From: Alphaproteobacteria bacterium
Lineage (GTDB): Bacteria > Pseudomonadota > Alphaproteobacteria > Micavibrionales > Micavibrionaceae
Assembly (NCBI GenBank): GCA_016699735.1
Contig: CP065008.1
Span: 310,001 to 374,000 of the forward strand
Direction: 5' to 3'
Length of the DNA: 64,000 nucleotides
The position numbers and the translations under genes are program-made. This document shows, in pieces, positions 7,876-17,338 of the stretch. Position 1 is the first letter of the stretch. Each line of letters starts with the position of its first letter. Under the pieces are notes generated by a model. That model was not told the origin of the DNA. It made no database searches and saw only the letters and a program-made list of their open reading frames with translations.

Positions 7876-9504
7876 ATGCCTTTACGCATATTGCAAAATC
7901 TGAAAAGCAAGGCGGGCCAGATGGCCTGCGGCACCATTCTTTATAACTGGAGCCTCAGCGAAAAAGCCCCCGAACGCCTGCTGGTCAAGCCCGCCGACGT
8001 CTGGGAGGGCAAGCCGGAAAAAGGGCGTTATTTTCTAGAATCCTGCGGCGCGACTGAAGACAGCGGCCCCGTCTGGTATGACCACTGGTGGTACTACGAG
8101 AACGATGACCCGGCCCAGTCGGAATTTCTCAACAGCTTCGAATGGCTGCGTGACCTGCGCGCACAATGCGGCTCCCTCGCCCGCAATCAGGGCCAGCAGA
8201 TGATCAGCAGCTGGGCGCGGTCCTTTCCCAGCTGGCACAAGGATGCGTGGCGCGGCGATGTGACGGGCCGTCGCATCGCCATGTGGATTTCACACCACGA
8301 ATATTTCTGCGCGGGCCTGCCCGAAGACGATGAGGATTTGTTTTTTTCATCCATGATAAAACAGGCCAAGCACCTTTACAACACACTGGGAACACTCGAC
8401 GAAATCCCCCTGCTGCAAGCCGCCAAGGGTCTGATCTACGCAGGCCTCGCCATAGAAGGCCGCGAACGCTGGGTCGAACACGCCTTGACCCTTGTCGGAA
8501 AGAGCCTTGAGGAACAGATATTGCCCGACGGCGGCCACGCCTCCCGCTCACCCCAAAGACTGATGCAGAGTTTGCAGCTTATACTGGACATAAAATCGGC
8601 CCTGACCGCTGGCGGTACCCCGGTTCCTGAAAACCTCGTAGAAACCATCGCAGCCATGGGTACGGCGTTGCGTTTTTTCCGTTATGGCGACCGCCGTCTG
8701 GCCGTCTTCAACGCTTCTCTGGAAAACGAACCGGAGGAAATCGACAAGACGCTGGCACAGGCCGGTTTACGCGGAAAAACACCCCAATCTCTGACGGACA
8801 GCGGCTACGAACGCATGGAGATGGGGCGCTCTTTGGTGTTATTTGACTATGGCGCCGCCCCGAAATACCCCTGCGACCGCTATACTCACGCCGCCCCTCT
8901 GGCCTTTGAGTTCAGCTATGGCAAGGAACGCCTGTTCGTTTCCTGCGGAACGCACCTGACTTCGCCGGAATGGCAGGAAGCCCTTCGCGCCACCTCCGCG
9001 CACAACACCGCCAGCCTCGATTACCGAAACGCACAGGAAATACGCAAGGACGGTCACTTCGGCCGCCGCTCAAGCGCGGCAAAATGCGAACGGCAGGAAA
9101 CCCGCGAGGCCATCCTGCTCGACGCTGCGCATAACGGCTACGCCTCACTGAACGGCATCACCCATGCCCGCCGCCTTTACCTGACCGGGGAAGGCCACGA
9201 TTTCAGGGGAGAGGACAGCTTCATCAGCAGCATCAATCTGGTGCGCCCCGTGGAAATCGCGATCCGCTTCCACCTCCACCCGCGCATCACCGTCTCTCTG
9301 GTCAACAACGACACCGAAGCCTTGCTCCGTATGCCCGGCGGCATCGGTTGGCGCTTTAAATTCGGCGCCGGAATTCTGGTACTGGAGGACAGCATTTATC
9401 TCGGCGACGAATCCGAAGCCCGCAAGACAAAACAGCTCGTGATCTACGGCCACACTTCGGGCGAGTTCGCCAGCGTCCAGTGGTCCCTCAAGAAGGAAGG
9501 ATAG
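7876..9504 (+). CDS. Heparinase II/III family protein
   Basis: 542-residue member of the heparinase II/III family found next to rsmB, rpe and purH in many Alphaproteobacteria. The N-terminal half is an alpha/alpha toroid-type region with the LLVKPADVWEGKPEKGRYFL block near its start; the C-terminal half is the beta-rich heparinase domain, with HARRLYLTGEGHDFRGEDSF. The toroid has the family's DEIPLLQAAKGLIYAGL and DGGHASRSP motifs. No signal peptide is apparent. The true substrate of this housekeeping branch is not known; a polysaccharide lyase role is family inference. Confidence 0.85.
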   Translation: MPLRILQNLKSKAGQMACGTILYNWSLSEKAPERLLVKPADVWEGKPEKGRYFLESCGATEDSGPVWYDHWWYYENDDPAQSEFLNSFEWLRDLRAQCGSLARNQGQQMISSWARSFPSWHKDAWRGDVTGRRIAMWISHHEYFCAGLPEDDEDLFFSSMIKQAKHLYNTLGTLDEIPLLQAAKGLIYAGLAIEGRERWVEHALTLVGKSLEEQILPDGGHASRSPQRLMQSLQLILDIKSALTAGGTPVPENLVETIAAMGTALRFFRYGDRRLAVFNASLENEPEEIDKTLAQAGLRGKTPQSLTDSGYERMEMGRSLVLFDYGAAPKYPCDRYTHAAPLAFEFSYGKERLFVSCGTHLTSPEWQEALRATSAHNTASLDYRNAQEIRKDGHFGRRSSAAKCERQETREAILLDAAHNGYASLNGITHARRLYLTGEGHDFRGEDSFISSINLVRPVEIAIRFHLHPRITVSLVNNDTEALLRMPGGIGWRFKFGAGILVLEDSIYLGDESEARKTKQLVIYGHTSGEFASVQWSLKKEG

Positions 9505-9511
9505 CCTTTGG

Positions 9512-10405
9512 ATGATGCCTGAGAGCCTCTATCCGCGCATTGAGGATTTGGCCATCAGGATCAGGAACGTCCATGCCCGCGCAGAAACAGAAACCGAAGA
9601 AAAACAGGCGCAAGTCATGCACACCGCCCTTCGCTCCTTGTGCAAGGCGGTCGATAATCACAAACCTATTTTCGGGACCGAACCCTGGCATCCGGTCAAC
9701 CCGGAGAAAAACCTCGGGACGCCCGCAGAATTTCTCCTGCGTCTGCCCGATGAAAACGGCGATCCGCTCCCCGCCTACAACGTCATCATGGCCTATTACG
9801 ACAACGGCCTGACCGAGCCGATCGACACGCTCCTCGTCCTATGCGCCTTGCGCCAATTCCGCCAGAGCGCCGAGCGGCAGGTTTCCATTAATATTTCCGC
9901 GCGTTCCCTGCTGTCCGCCGACTTCATCAAGACCGTCCTCTCCCATCTTGAAAAGCTCCGCCTCGACAACCTGATACGCGAAGGCGTCATCATCGAAATC
10001 CACGAAAGCGCTCCGACTCTGGTCATGAGCAAACACGTTTTGAGCCTCTTCCACCGCTTCGGTGCCCGCTTTGCGATTGACGATGTCGAACTCAGCCTCG
10101 GCGATGCTTTCCGCTTTTCCGAATTCGATGAGATCGCAAGCTTTATTAAAATTGACCGCAAACTCGTCTGCGCCCCGCCGGAATCGCCGAACTCCCTGCC
10201 CGCCGCGCTGTCCTTCGTCCGTTCCGTCCTCCCCGATGCGAAAATCGTAGCCGAGGGCGTCCAGAGCGTCGAACACGCAAGGGAGTTGCATGAATTCTAT
10301 CCCGAAATTGACTATATGCAGGGTCTCCACCTCCCCGACCGCGTGAACTTCCGCGAACGGTGGAATGAAACCTCCTCCTCACCAAGACTGGTAAGCAACA
10401 ACTAA
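9512..10405 (+). CDS. EAL-domain protein with altered loop 6
   Basis: 297 residues. The EAL phosphodiesterase core can be followed: EFLLRLPDENG in place of EALLRW, VSINISARSL (metal Asn), IIEIHES, FAIDDVELSLGDAF in place of the DDFGTGYSS loop, FIKIDRKLV, IVAEGVQS and YMQGLHLP. Most metal and substrate residues (E, N, E, DD, K, E, Q) are in place, but loop 6, important for dimerisation and activity, is rewritten. It may hydrolyse cyclic di-GMP weakly or only bind it. It lies seven bases after the heparinase-like gene with a strong AAGGAAGGA ribosome site. No GGDEF domain is fused. Confidence 0.8.
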   Translation: MMPESLYPRIEDLAIRIRNVHARAETETEEKQAQVMHTALRSLCKAVDNHKPIFGTEPWHPVNPEKNLGTPAEFLLRLPDENGDPLPAYNVIMAYYDNGLTEPIDTLLVLCALRQFRQSAERQVSINISARSLLSADFIKTVLSHLEKLRLDNLIREGVIIEIHESAPTLVMSKHVLSLFHRFGARFAIDDVELSLGDAFRFSEFDEIASFIKIDRKLVCAPPESPNSLPAALSFVRSVLPDAKIVAEGVQSVEHARELHEFYPEIDYMQGLHLPDRVNFRERWNETSSSPRLVSNN

Positions 10406-10510
10406 AAAAATCAACCTGTTTGATTAGAAACTACTGTACCCCAAGACATATTATGGTTATAAATTCGCAGGGGCAAAAGCCCCGAACCTTTGAGTTTGTT
10501 GACGCACGCC

Positions 10511-12627
10511 ATGGCAGACGGCACTCTGAAAACGGTTCCCAACACTACTCTCTCCCCCGCAGATCGTCTGCTGAACAGGGAGCTTCGTGGTTGGCGTTCA
10601 ACCAGCGCGTTCTCGAAGAAGCCCTCAATCCATATAACCCGCTTCTTGAGCGCGTAAGATTCCTGTCGATCGCAGCAAGCAATCAGGAGGAGTTTTTCAT
10701 GGTTCGCGTAGCCGGCCTGAAAAGCCAATCCTGCAAAAAGCGCCCGCCCTTGAGCCCGGATGGCCTGACCCCCGCGCAACAGCTAAAACTTATTCTTGAA
10801 GTAACGACACCCTTTGCGGAACAACTCCTGAAAACATGGAAAAATATAAAAACGGAACTGGGAGAGCAGGGAATTAATATCGTCAAACCCGAAAGCCTTA
10901 CGGATAGCGAAAAAACATGGGCCAAACGTCATTTTATGGTGGAGATTTTTCCACTGATTACGCCAATAGCATTAGACTCCTCTCAACCCTTCCCTTTCGT
11001 TTCTAACAAATCCGTGACATTGGCTTTAGGCCTGAACAACCGCAATACGTCCGAAAATCTCAAGACCCTGATTATCCTACCGCCCAGCCTAAAAAGATTC
11101 GTTCATCTGCCCGGCAAGGAGCATCGTTTGGTCATGATGGAGGATTTTATACTTCTTCACCTGGATCTGATTTTCCCGCTTCCTCTGGTGTACGAAGAGC
11201 ATACAGTCTTCAGCATTCTGCGCGACGCCGAAATGGAGGTCGATGACAAGCACGGCAACCTCGTCGAAACGGTCGCTATGGCGATCAACCGCCGAAAGCA
11301 CGGCAAAGTCATCCGCCTGACAGTCAACGACGGTTGCTCCAAAAAAATGAAAGAATTTTTGACCGCAAATCTGCAACTGGCCAACGAAGATATCCTGACC
11401 TTCGGAGACCTGATCGGCTTGGCCGATATACGCGAACTGACTTCCCTGCCTGAGCCTAAACTTCTTTTTAAACCCTTCGAACCCCGTTACCCGGAAAGGA
11501 TCGACGACTTTGGCGATAATTGCTTCGCGGCAATCAAGAGCAAGGATATTCTTCTGCATCATCCCTACGAAAGTTTCGAGGTTTTTGTCGATTTCCTCCA
11601 GCAGGCTGCACATGACCCGGATGTCGTTTCGATCAAGCAGACGATTTACCGAACGAACAGCCGTTCTGCGGTGGTAGAATCCCTCATAGAAGCAGCAAGA
11701 AACGGAAAAGCCGTGACCGCTGTTGTCGAAATCAAGGCCCGATTCGATGAGGAAGCAAATCTCCGCTGGGCTGTGAATATGGAGAAAGCCGGTGTTCAAG
11801 TCGTATTCGGTATTCTGAAACTGAAGACCCACGCGAAAGTCTCTCTCGTCACCCGCCGCGAAGGCCAGAATCTCCAGCACTACGCACATTTCGGAACGGG
11901 CAATTACAACACCGACACCGCGAAAATTTATTCAGACCTCTCCCTGTTCACATCCGACCCCGGCCTTTGCCGTGACGCTGCAGTGCTCTTTAATTACATG
12001 ACGGCTTTGACACCGCCAGTTGGCCTCAAGCATCTTACACTGGCACCCTTCAATTTAAGAGAAACCCTGATCGCCCTGATACAAGCGGAGGAACTGAACG
12101 CAAAAAAGAACCGGCCCTCGGGGATATGGCTCAAATGCAATGGCCTCGCAGATCCGGATATTATAGAGGCGCTCTATAGTGCCAGCCAGGCTGGTGTGAA
12201 CATCCAACTGATAGTTAGGGGCATCTGCAAGCTCCGTCCGCAGGTTCCAGGCCTTTCCGAAAATATCACGGTCAAAAGCATCGTCGGCCGCTTTCTCGAA
12301 CACGCCCGGATTTATTGCTTTGCCGACGGCCATGAGTTGCCCTCATGCAAGGCTAAAGTGTTTATTGCTTCGGCAGACCTCATGCGCCGCAATCTGGGTT
12401 TCAGGATCGAAACGATGGTGCCGATCCTCAACGAAACTGTTCATAAACAGGTTTTGGATGAAATCATGGTTGCGAATCTCAAGGATACAGCGCAAAGCTG
12501 GTATATGAACGCCGATGGTACTTATACACGCAAAAAATATAAGACGGACGCGTTCAGTGCTCACAATTATTTTCTGGAGCACCCCAGCCTGTCAGGCCGT
12601 GGAAAAGCCTCAGGCAAAAAGAACTGA
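10511..12627 (+). CDS. ppk: Polyphosphate kinase 1 with an apparent -1 frameshift near the start
   Basis: PPK1 makes inorganic polyphosphate from ATP. The body is intact: SWLAFNQRVLEEA, FFMVRVAGLKSQ, the active-site segments FGILKLKTHAKVSLV (phosphorylated His) and FGTGNYNTDTAKIYSDL, and SIVGRFLEHARIYCF. The expected start, ATG 10511, reads MADGTLKTVP then PADRLLNREL and then runs out of frame; SWLAFNQ begins one base back, at 10585. The family has NRELSW, so one T appears missing at 10583-10586. A frame open from 10420 reads through but gives an unrelated N-terminus. Either a real lesion or a sequence error. Confidence 0.85.
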
Positions 12628-12670
12628 TACAAAAAAGATCGTATTGCGTAATCGGGATTAAAACGACGGT

Positions 12671-13588
12671 ATGAGTATTTTTTTTAAAGGGCAGCCGGAC
12701 CTGCCCCCCATAGCAATTATAGACATCGGCTCGAACTCCGTGCGGATGGTGATCTTCAGGAGCGCCGATCCTGTTCTAATTGAAAAAGAACAATGCTTTC
12801 TAGGCCGCGACCTTCTGAAAACGGGCCTTCTCCCTCCTAAGGCCTGCAAGAAGGTCCGCAAGACGATCAAAAAATTTATTGAAATAACGAAAGAACATAA
12901 TATCAAAACAATAATAGCGATAGGAACCGCCGCAGTCAGAGCCGCATCCGACGGGCGGGAATTTGTAAAGTCTCTGGAAAAGGAATTCGGATTATCCATC
13001 AGCATCATCCCCGGCGATGAGGAAGCCCGACTATCGGCTCTCGGCGTAATCTCCAGAGCGCCCTCGGCACAGGGCATAGTCGCAGACCTCGGCGGCGGCA
13101 GCATTGAACTGGCGCATGTGAAAGACGGCAAGGTCGGCAAAGCCCTGAGCCTTCCTCTGGGATCGCTGATTTTGGCCGACTACGGCAAAGATCTTCGTAA
13201 GGTTCTCAAGGAAAGTTTTTCGGGGCTATCACCTGACTTTCGTCAAAAAGAACCGCTTTATGTAGTGGGCGGAACCTTAAGAGCAATCGCAAAGATCAGC
13301 ATCAAGATGACCAAGCAGAAATATGAACTGCACGGCTACCGGATGTCCCGTAAACAGATCGCGGAGGTCTGCGAACACATCCGCGAGTTCACTCCCTCCG
13401 CCCTCGTAAAAAAATACAAGGTTCAATCCTCCCGCGCCAAAACGCTCAAGCCCAGTACGATCTTGCTAGAGGAGCTGGTTGCAGAACTCGAAATCCCCGA
13501 AATCATTGTCTCTCTCGGCGGCCTTCGGGATGGGGTATTGCGGGAGTATTTTGAGCGGCAAAAGAAAACGAATAATAATGTGTCGTAA
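12671..13588 (+). CDS. ppx: Exopolyphosphatase/GppA family phosphatase
   Basis: 305-residue Ppx/GppA protein with the sugar-kinase-like ATPase fold. Motifs: IAIIDIGSNSVRMVIF (phosphate 1 loop), IAIGTAAVRAASDG, IPGDEEARLSALGV (catalytic Glu), VADLGGGSIEL (phosphate 2) and YVVGGTLRAIAK. It contains only the two-domain core, much shorter than the roughly 500-residue enterobacterial Ppx, as is common in Alphaproteobacteria. Its position 43 bases after ppk gives a synthesis/degradation pair for polyphosphate. Confidence 0.93.
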   Translation: MSIFFKGQPDLPPIAIIDIGSNSVRMVIFRSADPVLIEKEQCFLGRDLLKTGLLPPKACKKVRKTIKKFIEITKEHNIKTIIAIGTAAVRAASDGREFVKSLEKEFGLSISIIPGDEEARLSALGVISRAPSAQGIVADLGGGSIELAHVKDGKVGKALSLPLGSLILADYGKDLRKVLKESFSGLSPDFRQKEPLYVVGGTLRAIAKISIKMTKQKYELHGYRMSRKQIAEVCEHIREFTPSALVKKYKVQSSRAKTLKPSTILLEELVAELEIPEIIVSLGGLRDGVLREYFERQKKTNNNVS

Positions 13589-13599
13589 ACATTTCTTTA

Positions 13600-13782
13600 T
13601 TATTGATCTAGGTATTGGTCGCTCAGACTTAGCAATGCTTTTTTGAGATAAACACCTGTGTAATGCAATCCTTCTTGCTCAGTGTATGTTAGCAGCAGGG
13701 CGATTTGCATCTTGATCAACAAATACTCTTTTCTGCGCTCTCCAAGGTTGCCTGCTTGTGTAGGCGAATGATAATTCGTCAT
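13600..13782 (-). CDS. Small hypothetical protein downstream of luxR
   Basis: A 60-residue open frame with plausible protein composition (ERRKEYLLIKMQIALLL, then a Leu/Tyr-rich tail). It points the same way as the LuxR gene and its start is 190 bases beyond that gene's stop. A perfect palindrome (ATGACAG-AATC-CTGTCAT, 13894-13911) lies about 112 bases upstream. There is no strong Shine-Dalgarno and no family is recognised, so it may not be a gene. Confidence 0.35.
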   Translation of the reverse strand: MTNYHSPTQAGNLGERRKEYLLIKMQIALLLTYTEQEGLHYTGVYLKKALLSLSDQYLDQ

Positions 13783-13893
13783 ATGATTTCTCTAGGATAT
13801 CTTGAAAATGTGACTGAGGGATTCATCGGAAGAAAGAACTAGTAGTGAAAAAAAACGCATCTGAATAGACTAACAAAAAAGGGCACTTAATCT

Positions 13894-13911
13894 ATGACAG
13901 AATCCTGTCAT
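13894..13911. promoter_or_regulatory. Perfect palindrome between luxR and the small ORF
   Basis: ATGACAG and CTGTCAT arms of 7 bases separated by AATC form an 18-bp operator-sized palindrome. There is no T-run beside it, so it does not look like an intrinsic terminator. Its size and place suggest a binding site for a dimeric regulator, possibly the neighbouring LuxR protein; this is inference. Confidence 0.45.
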
Positions 13912-13972
13912 ACGATTAGGCTAAGCCCCTTGCTGCCCGCCCCGAACAGCTAACTGGAACTCTTAACTTGAA

Positions 13973-14737
13973 CTAGGGAATAATAAGACCATGAGTAATA
14001 GCTTTGGCAGTAGCATGCACACAACTGGAAACGCCGAGAGCAGAAAAAATGTTTCGCATATGATTGTTGACCGTAGACTCCTGAATATTCAAAATTTTTC
14101 CAATTTCCCAGTAAGTTTTTCCCCGTGAAGCCCAAGTGAGAATCTCAGTTTCTCTTTTGGTCAGGGCCAAGTGCTGATTCTGTCTGTCCAGACCAAAAAT
14201 CATAATTTTTTCATGAGCATAGGCAGCCAGAAGATAAAGTCGATGGTGATGAAAAGAAAAAAGCGCATCAAAGTCTTCTGTTTTCCAATCATTCGCAACT
14301 GAAAGAGTTGCCTTTACCTGTCGGGGACCGTGCAAAGGAACACTTCCGCCAGAAGCCATTCCAACGGACCGTTTGGCATCAAATAGATGTTTTTGTACCG
14401 AAGTAAGAGGCATCAGAGTTTCTATAGACGACCATTTGAAAGGAACGATGGTGCTGATTGAGCGGCGACATACAAGATCATGGCTTTGAAAATCATTGGC
14501 AAGGTAGTAATCAATATAATCCTTGGTATAGTTCGTAAGAAGTACAGGCTCTATTTGTTCCTGACTGGGCCAACGCAGCCAATAGGCAAACCTGTCAAAG
14601 CCCATACTTTGTATATGCGCCTGCAGAATTTTAAGAATCTGGTCAAGACCCTTAGCGCCGTCAATAGCACGAATAGCAGTATCAATTTCGTCGATTGTAT
14701 AGTCTTTTGCAAATTTCATATTCGCCACTAAAGTCAT
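13973..14737 (-). CDS. LuxR-family regulator with autoinducer-binding domain (solo)
   Basis: 254 residues: an N-terminal autoinducer-binding domain (about 20-175) and a C-terminal GerE-type helix-turn-helix (LTKRETEILTWASRGKTYWEIGKILN). Counting by TraR spacing, four of the five conserved ligand-pocket residues are present (Y78, D87, W102, G130 for TraR Y61, D70, W85, G113), but the position of TraR W57 is Tyr74. No luxI homologue occurs in the window, so it is a solo here. The start at 14737 has an AGG six bases upstream. A TACTCT-N5-AGAGTA palindrome lies 55 bases before it. Confidence 0.9.
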   Translation of the reverse strand: MTLVANMKFAKDYTIDEIDTAIRAIDGAKGLDQILKILQAHIQSMGFDRFAYWLRWPSQEQIEPVLLTNYTKDYIDYYLANDFQSHDLVCRRSISTIVPFKWSSIETLMPLTSVQKHLFDAKRSVGMASGGSVPLHGPRQVKATLSVANDWKTEDFDALFSFHHHRLYLLAAYAHEKIMIFGLDRQNQHLALTKRETEILTWASRGKTYWEIGKILNIQESTVNNHMRNIFSALGVSSCVHATAKAITHGLIIP

Positions 14738-14791
14738 ACTGACCTAATATCACGCAGCGACTATTTAAGTATACTGATACAAACACCACTT

Positions 14792-14808
14792 TACTCTCCC
14801 AAAGAGTA
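14792..14808. promoter_or_regulatory. Inverted repeat upstream of luxR
   Basis: TACTCT-CCCAA-AGAGTA, 6-base perfect arms with a 5-base spacer, 55-71 bases upstream of the LuxR start. Possible autoregulatory operator. The half-sites differ from those of the palindrome at 13894. Confidence 0.35.
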
Positions 14809-14829
14809 TATCATATTAAAAGTATGACC

Positions 14830-14843
14830 TTGATATTGATCAA
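14830..14843. promoter_or_regulatory. Exact FNR/FixK-type box
   Basis: TTGATATTGATCAA matches the TTGAT-N4-ATCAA consensus of FNR/FixK regulators at all ten defined positions. It lies 65 bases before radA and 93 bases before the divergent luxR start, so it could act on either. About 0.06 such matches are expected by chance in 64 kb of random sequence. Confidence 0.6.
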
Positions 14844-14907
14844 AACTGATTACCTACGCTTGCCCTCCGTCCCCTAAAATAATAGCTTCAACCGGAGATT
14901 CGCACCC

Positions 14908-16281
14908 ATGGCCAAACCTCAGAAATCCTTCGTCTGCCAGTCCTGCGGCGCCGTCACCCCGCGCTGGGCGGGCCGCTGCGAATCATGCCTCGAATGGAAC
15001 ACAATATCTGAGGAAACGGCGGCAGCCTCGGTCCCCAAAGGACTCAACACCAACAAGAAGGGCCGCGTCATCGACTTCGTGGACCTCCGCGCCGGAGCCA
15101 ACGCCACCTACCCCCGCTATATCACCAAAATCGGCGAATTCGACCGCGTGACGGGCGGCGGCCTCGTCCCCGGCTCCGCCACCCTGATCGGCGGCGACCC
15201 CGGCATCGGCAAATCCACGCTTCTCCTGCAGGTCGTGTGCGCCCTCAGCCGCAACGGTATACCGTCCGTCTATGTCTCGGGAGAGGAAGCGGTCGAACAG
15301 ATCCGTATGCGCGCCGAACGGCTCGGCCTCGCCGACTCTCCCGTCCAACTCGCCGCCGCCACCAACGTCCGCGACATCATCGACTCCGTAAAGGCCGCGC
15401 AGACACCGCCCAAAATCCTGATCATCGACTCCATCCAGACCATGTATATCGACAATATCGACAGCGCTCCCGGCACGGTCACGCAGGTGAGAACTTCGGC
15501 GCAGGAAATCATCCGCATGGCCAAAAGCCGTAACATCGCGGTCCTGTTTGTGGGCCATGTGACGAAGGACGGCCAGATTGCGGGGCCAAGAGTCCTCGAA
15601 CACCTCGTCGATTGCGTTCTTTATTTCGAGGGCGACCGCGGCCACCAGTTCCGCATCCTCCGCGCTGTGAAAAACCGCTTCGGCCCCACGAATGAAATCG
15701 GCGTCTTCGAAATGGCACAACAAGGACTGGTAGAGGTCGAAAACCCCTCCGAACTCTTCCTCGCGCAGCGCAGTGAGGACGCCGCCGGAAGCGCGGTCCT
15801 CGCCGCTTTGGAGGGCACAAGACCGCTGCTCGTCGAGGTGCAGGCGCTCGTCGCCCGTTCTACCCTCGCCGCGCCGCGCCGCGCCGTCCTGGGCTGGGAT
15901 CACAACCGTCTGGCAATGATCGTCGCCGTGCTGGAAACGCGCTGCGGGATTTCCCTTTCCGGTCACGATATCTTTTTGAATATCGCAGGCGGAATCCGCA
16001 TCGCCGAACCCGCCGCCGACGTCGCCGTTGCCGCAGCTCTTATCAGCGCCTTGAAAAATGAAGCTCTGCCCGCTGATACGGTCTTCTTCGGAGAAATCGG
16101 TCTGGCCGGCGAAGTCCGTCCGGTCACACAGGGCGATATCAGACTGAAGGAATCAGAAAAACTGGGCTTCAAAAAGGCAATTATTCCCAAACCCGGAAAG
16201 AAAGCGGATAAGGAAAAGGATGGAAAAATTATCCTCCGCCCACTGACCCACATCCGCGAACTTGCTGAATATCTGGGCTAG
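14908..16281 (+). CDS. radA: DNA repair protein RadA (Sms)
   Basis: 457-residue branch-migration ATPase of homologous recombination. N-terminal C4 zinc finger (CQSCG, then CESC, residues 10-30), Walker A GGDPGIGKSTLLLQ, Walker B ILIIDSIQTMY, the RadA-specific KNRFGPTNEIGVFEM motif, and a C-terminal Lon-protease-like domain (LNIAGGIRIAEPAADVAVAAAL, then FFGEIGLAGEVRPV). Full family length. GGAG lies eleven bases before the start. It converges with holA, with only eight bases between the stops. Confidence 0.97.
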   Translation: MAKPQKSFVCQSCGAVTPRWAGRCESCLEWNTISEETAAASVPKGLNTNKKGRVIDFVDLRAGANATYPRYITKIGEFDRVTGGGLVPGSATLIGGDPGIGKSTLLLQVVCALSRNGIPSVYVSGEEAVEQIRMRAERLGLADSPVQLAAATNVRDIIDSVKAAQTPPKILIIDSIQTMYIDNIDSAPGTVTQVRTSAQEIIRMAKSRNIAVLFVGHVTKDGQIAGPRVLEHLVDCVLYFEGDRGHQFRILRAVKNRFGPTNEIGVFEMAQQGLVEVENPSELFLAQRSEDAAGSAVLAALEGTRPLLVEVQALVARSTLAAPRRAVLGWDHNRLAMIVAVLETRCGISLSGHDIFLNIAGGIRIAEPAADVAVAAALISALKNEALPADTVFFGEIGLAGEVRPVTQGDIRLKESEKLGFKKAIIPKPGKKADKEKDGKIILRPLTHIRELAEYLG

Positions 16282-16289
16282 AGGCAAAA

Positions 16290-17306
16290 TCACCGCATCC
16301 GGCTGATCCCCAAAATCGCCTGCGCGCAGAGCGTATCCACGGGCATGGCCGTCTGCTTGCACTGCGCCTCCAATTCCAGAAGCCGCGACAAAATCCGGTC
16401 CAGAGAAACAATCGTCCAACTCTGCACCTGCGCCTTGAAAGAATCCTCGACTTTAAAAAAAAGCGGCGGTTGGAGTTTCTTGAGGGCTTCTTCCGTTCCG
16501 CTGCCCGCCGCAACCTCGGATTTCACGCGGTGCAGCCGCCGGAAATGACTCTGCAAAGCCCGCAACACGGCAACAAAAGGCACCCCCTCTGCAGTCAAAG
16601 TCATATACGCTTTCAGCGCCGCTTCCGTATTCCGCGCGCCCACACTGTAGACCAGATCGTCGAACGACTGCGCCCCCGCCGCCCCGCACGCCGCCATCGC
16701 ATCAACAACCGATATCGGCGTCTTCTCCGCGCCTTTATAAATGGAAAGCTTTTCAAGCTCACTCCGCACCTTCGCCCGGTCGCCGGAGATATTCGCCGCC
16801 AGCCATTGCACCGCCTCCGGCTCGATACCATGCCCAAATTCCTGCAAGCTCTGCCGGATGATCCGCCCCAGATCGCGCACATCATCGACATAACAGGGCA
16901 GCGCGACCGCGGCCTTGCTTCGTTCACACAAATCCCTCAGCTTCGAATTCTTGCCCAACTCCCCGGCAATCAATAACAGGAGCGAGTGTTTCGAGGGATT
17001 CTCCAGATAGGTCTTAAGAAACGTGACGATCTTGTCTGCCGCATCCTCGACACGGATCAGCCGATCCCCGCCCATCATGGACAGGGCGCTGGCCTCATCC
17101 GCCAATCGCGCCGGATCGTCGATAATCTGGTCGCTGGTCAAAACCGCAACGTTAAAGGGATCGTTGAGATCAGCCACAACGCTCTTGCCGATTGTCGCCG
17201 CCCGCTCCTTCACCAGCCCCGCATCCGGTCCGTAAATCAGGATAACGCGGGCCGCAGGGTCGGGCTTCGCCACAAACGGCTCAATCTGTCGGAATGTAAG
17301 CTTCAT
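16290..17306 (-). CDS. holA: DNA polymerase III subunit delta
   Basis: 338-residue delta subunit of the clamp loader. N-terminal LIYGPDAGLVKERA (degenerate P-loop), then LIRVEDAADKIV, LLLLIAGEL, AVALPCYVDD, and the C-terminal collar domain with QSFDDLVYSVGARN and VLRALQSHFRRLHRV. In most Alphaproteobacteria it directly follows lptE; here the SAM-riboswitch unit lies between them. It starts 32 bases after the stop of the upstream ligase-like gene and may read through from that unit. Confidence 0.93.
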   Translation of the reverse strand: MKLTFRQIEPFVAKPDPAARVILIYGPDAGLVKERAATIGKSVVADLNDPFNVAVLTSDQIIDDPARLADEASALSMMGGDRLIRVEDAADKIVTFLKTYLENPSKHSLLLLIAGELGKNSKLRDLCERSKAAVALPCYVDDVRDLGRIIRQSLQEFGHGIEPEAVQWLAANISGDRAKVRSELEKLSIYKGAEKTPISVVDAMAACGAAGAQSFDDLVYSVGARNTEAALKAYMTLTAEGVPFVAVLRALQSHFRRLHRVKSEVAAGSGTEEALKKLQPPLFFKVEDSFKAQVQSWTIVSLDRILSRLLELEAQCKQTAMPVDTLCAQAILGISRMR

Positions 17307-17338
17307 GAGTCCTTATGGTAAGCCAACAGCCGAATTCG

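Noticed and set aside
14983..15966. Long minus-strand frame opposite radA
   Set aside because: Asp/Gly/Val-rich antisense frame with no recognisable domain; radA is certain.
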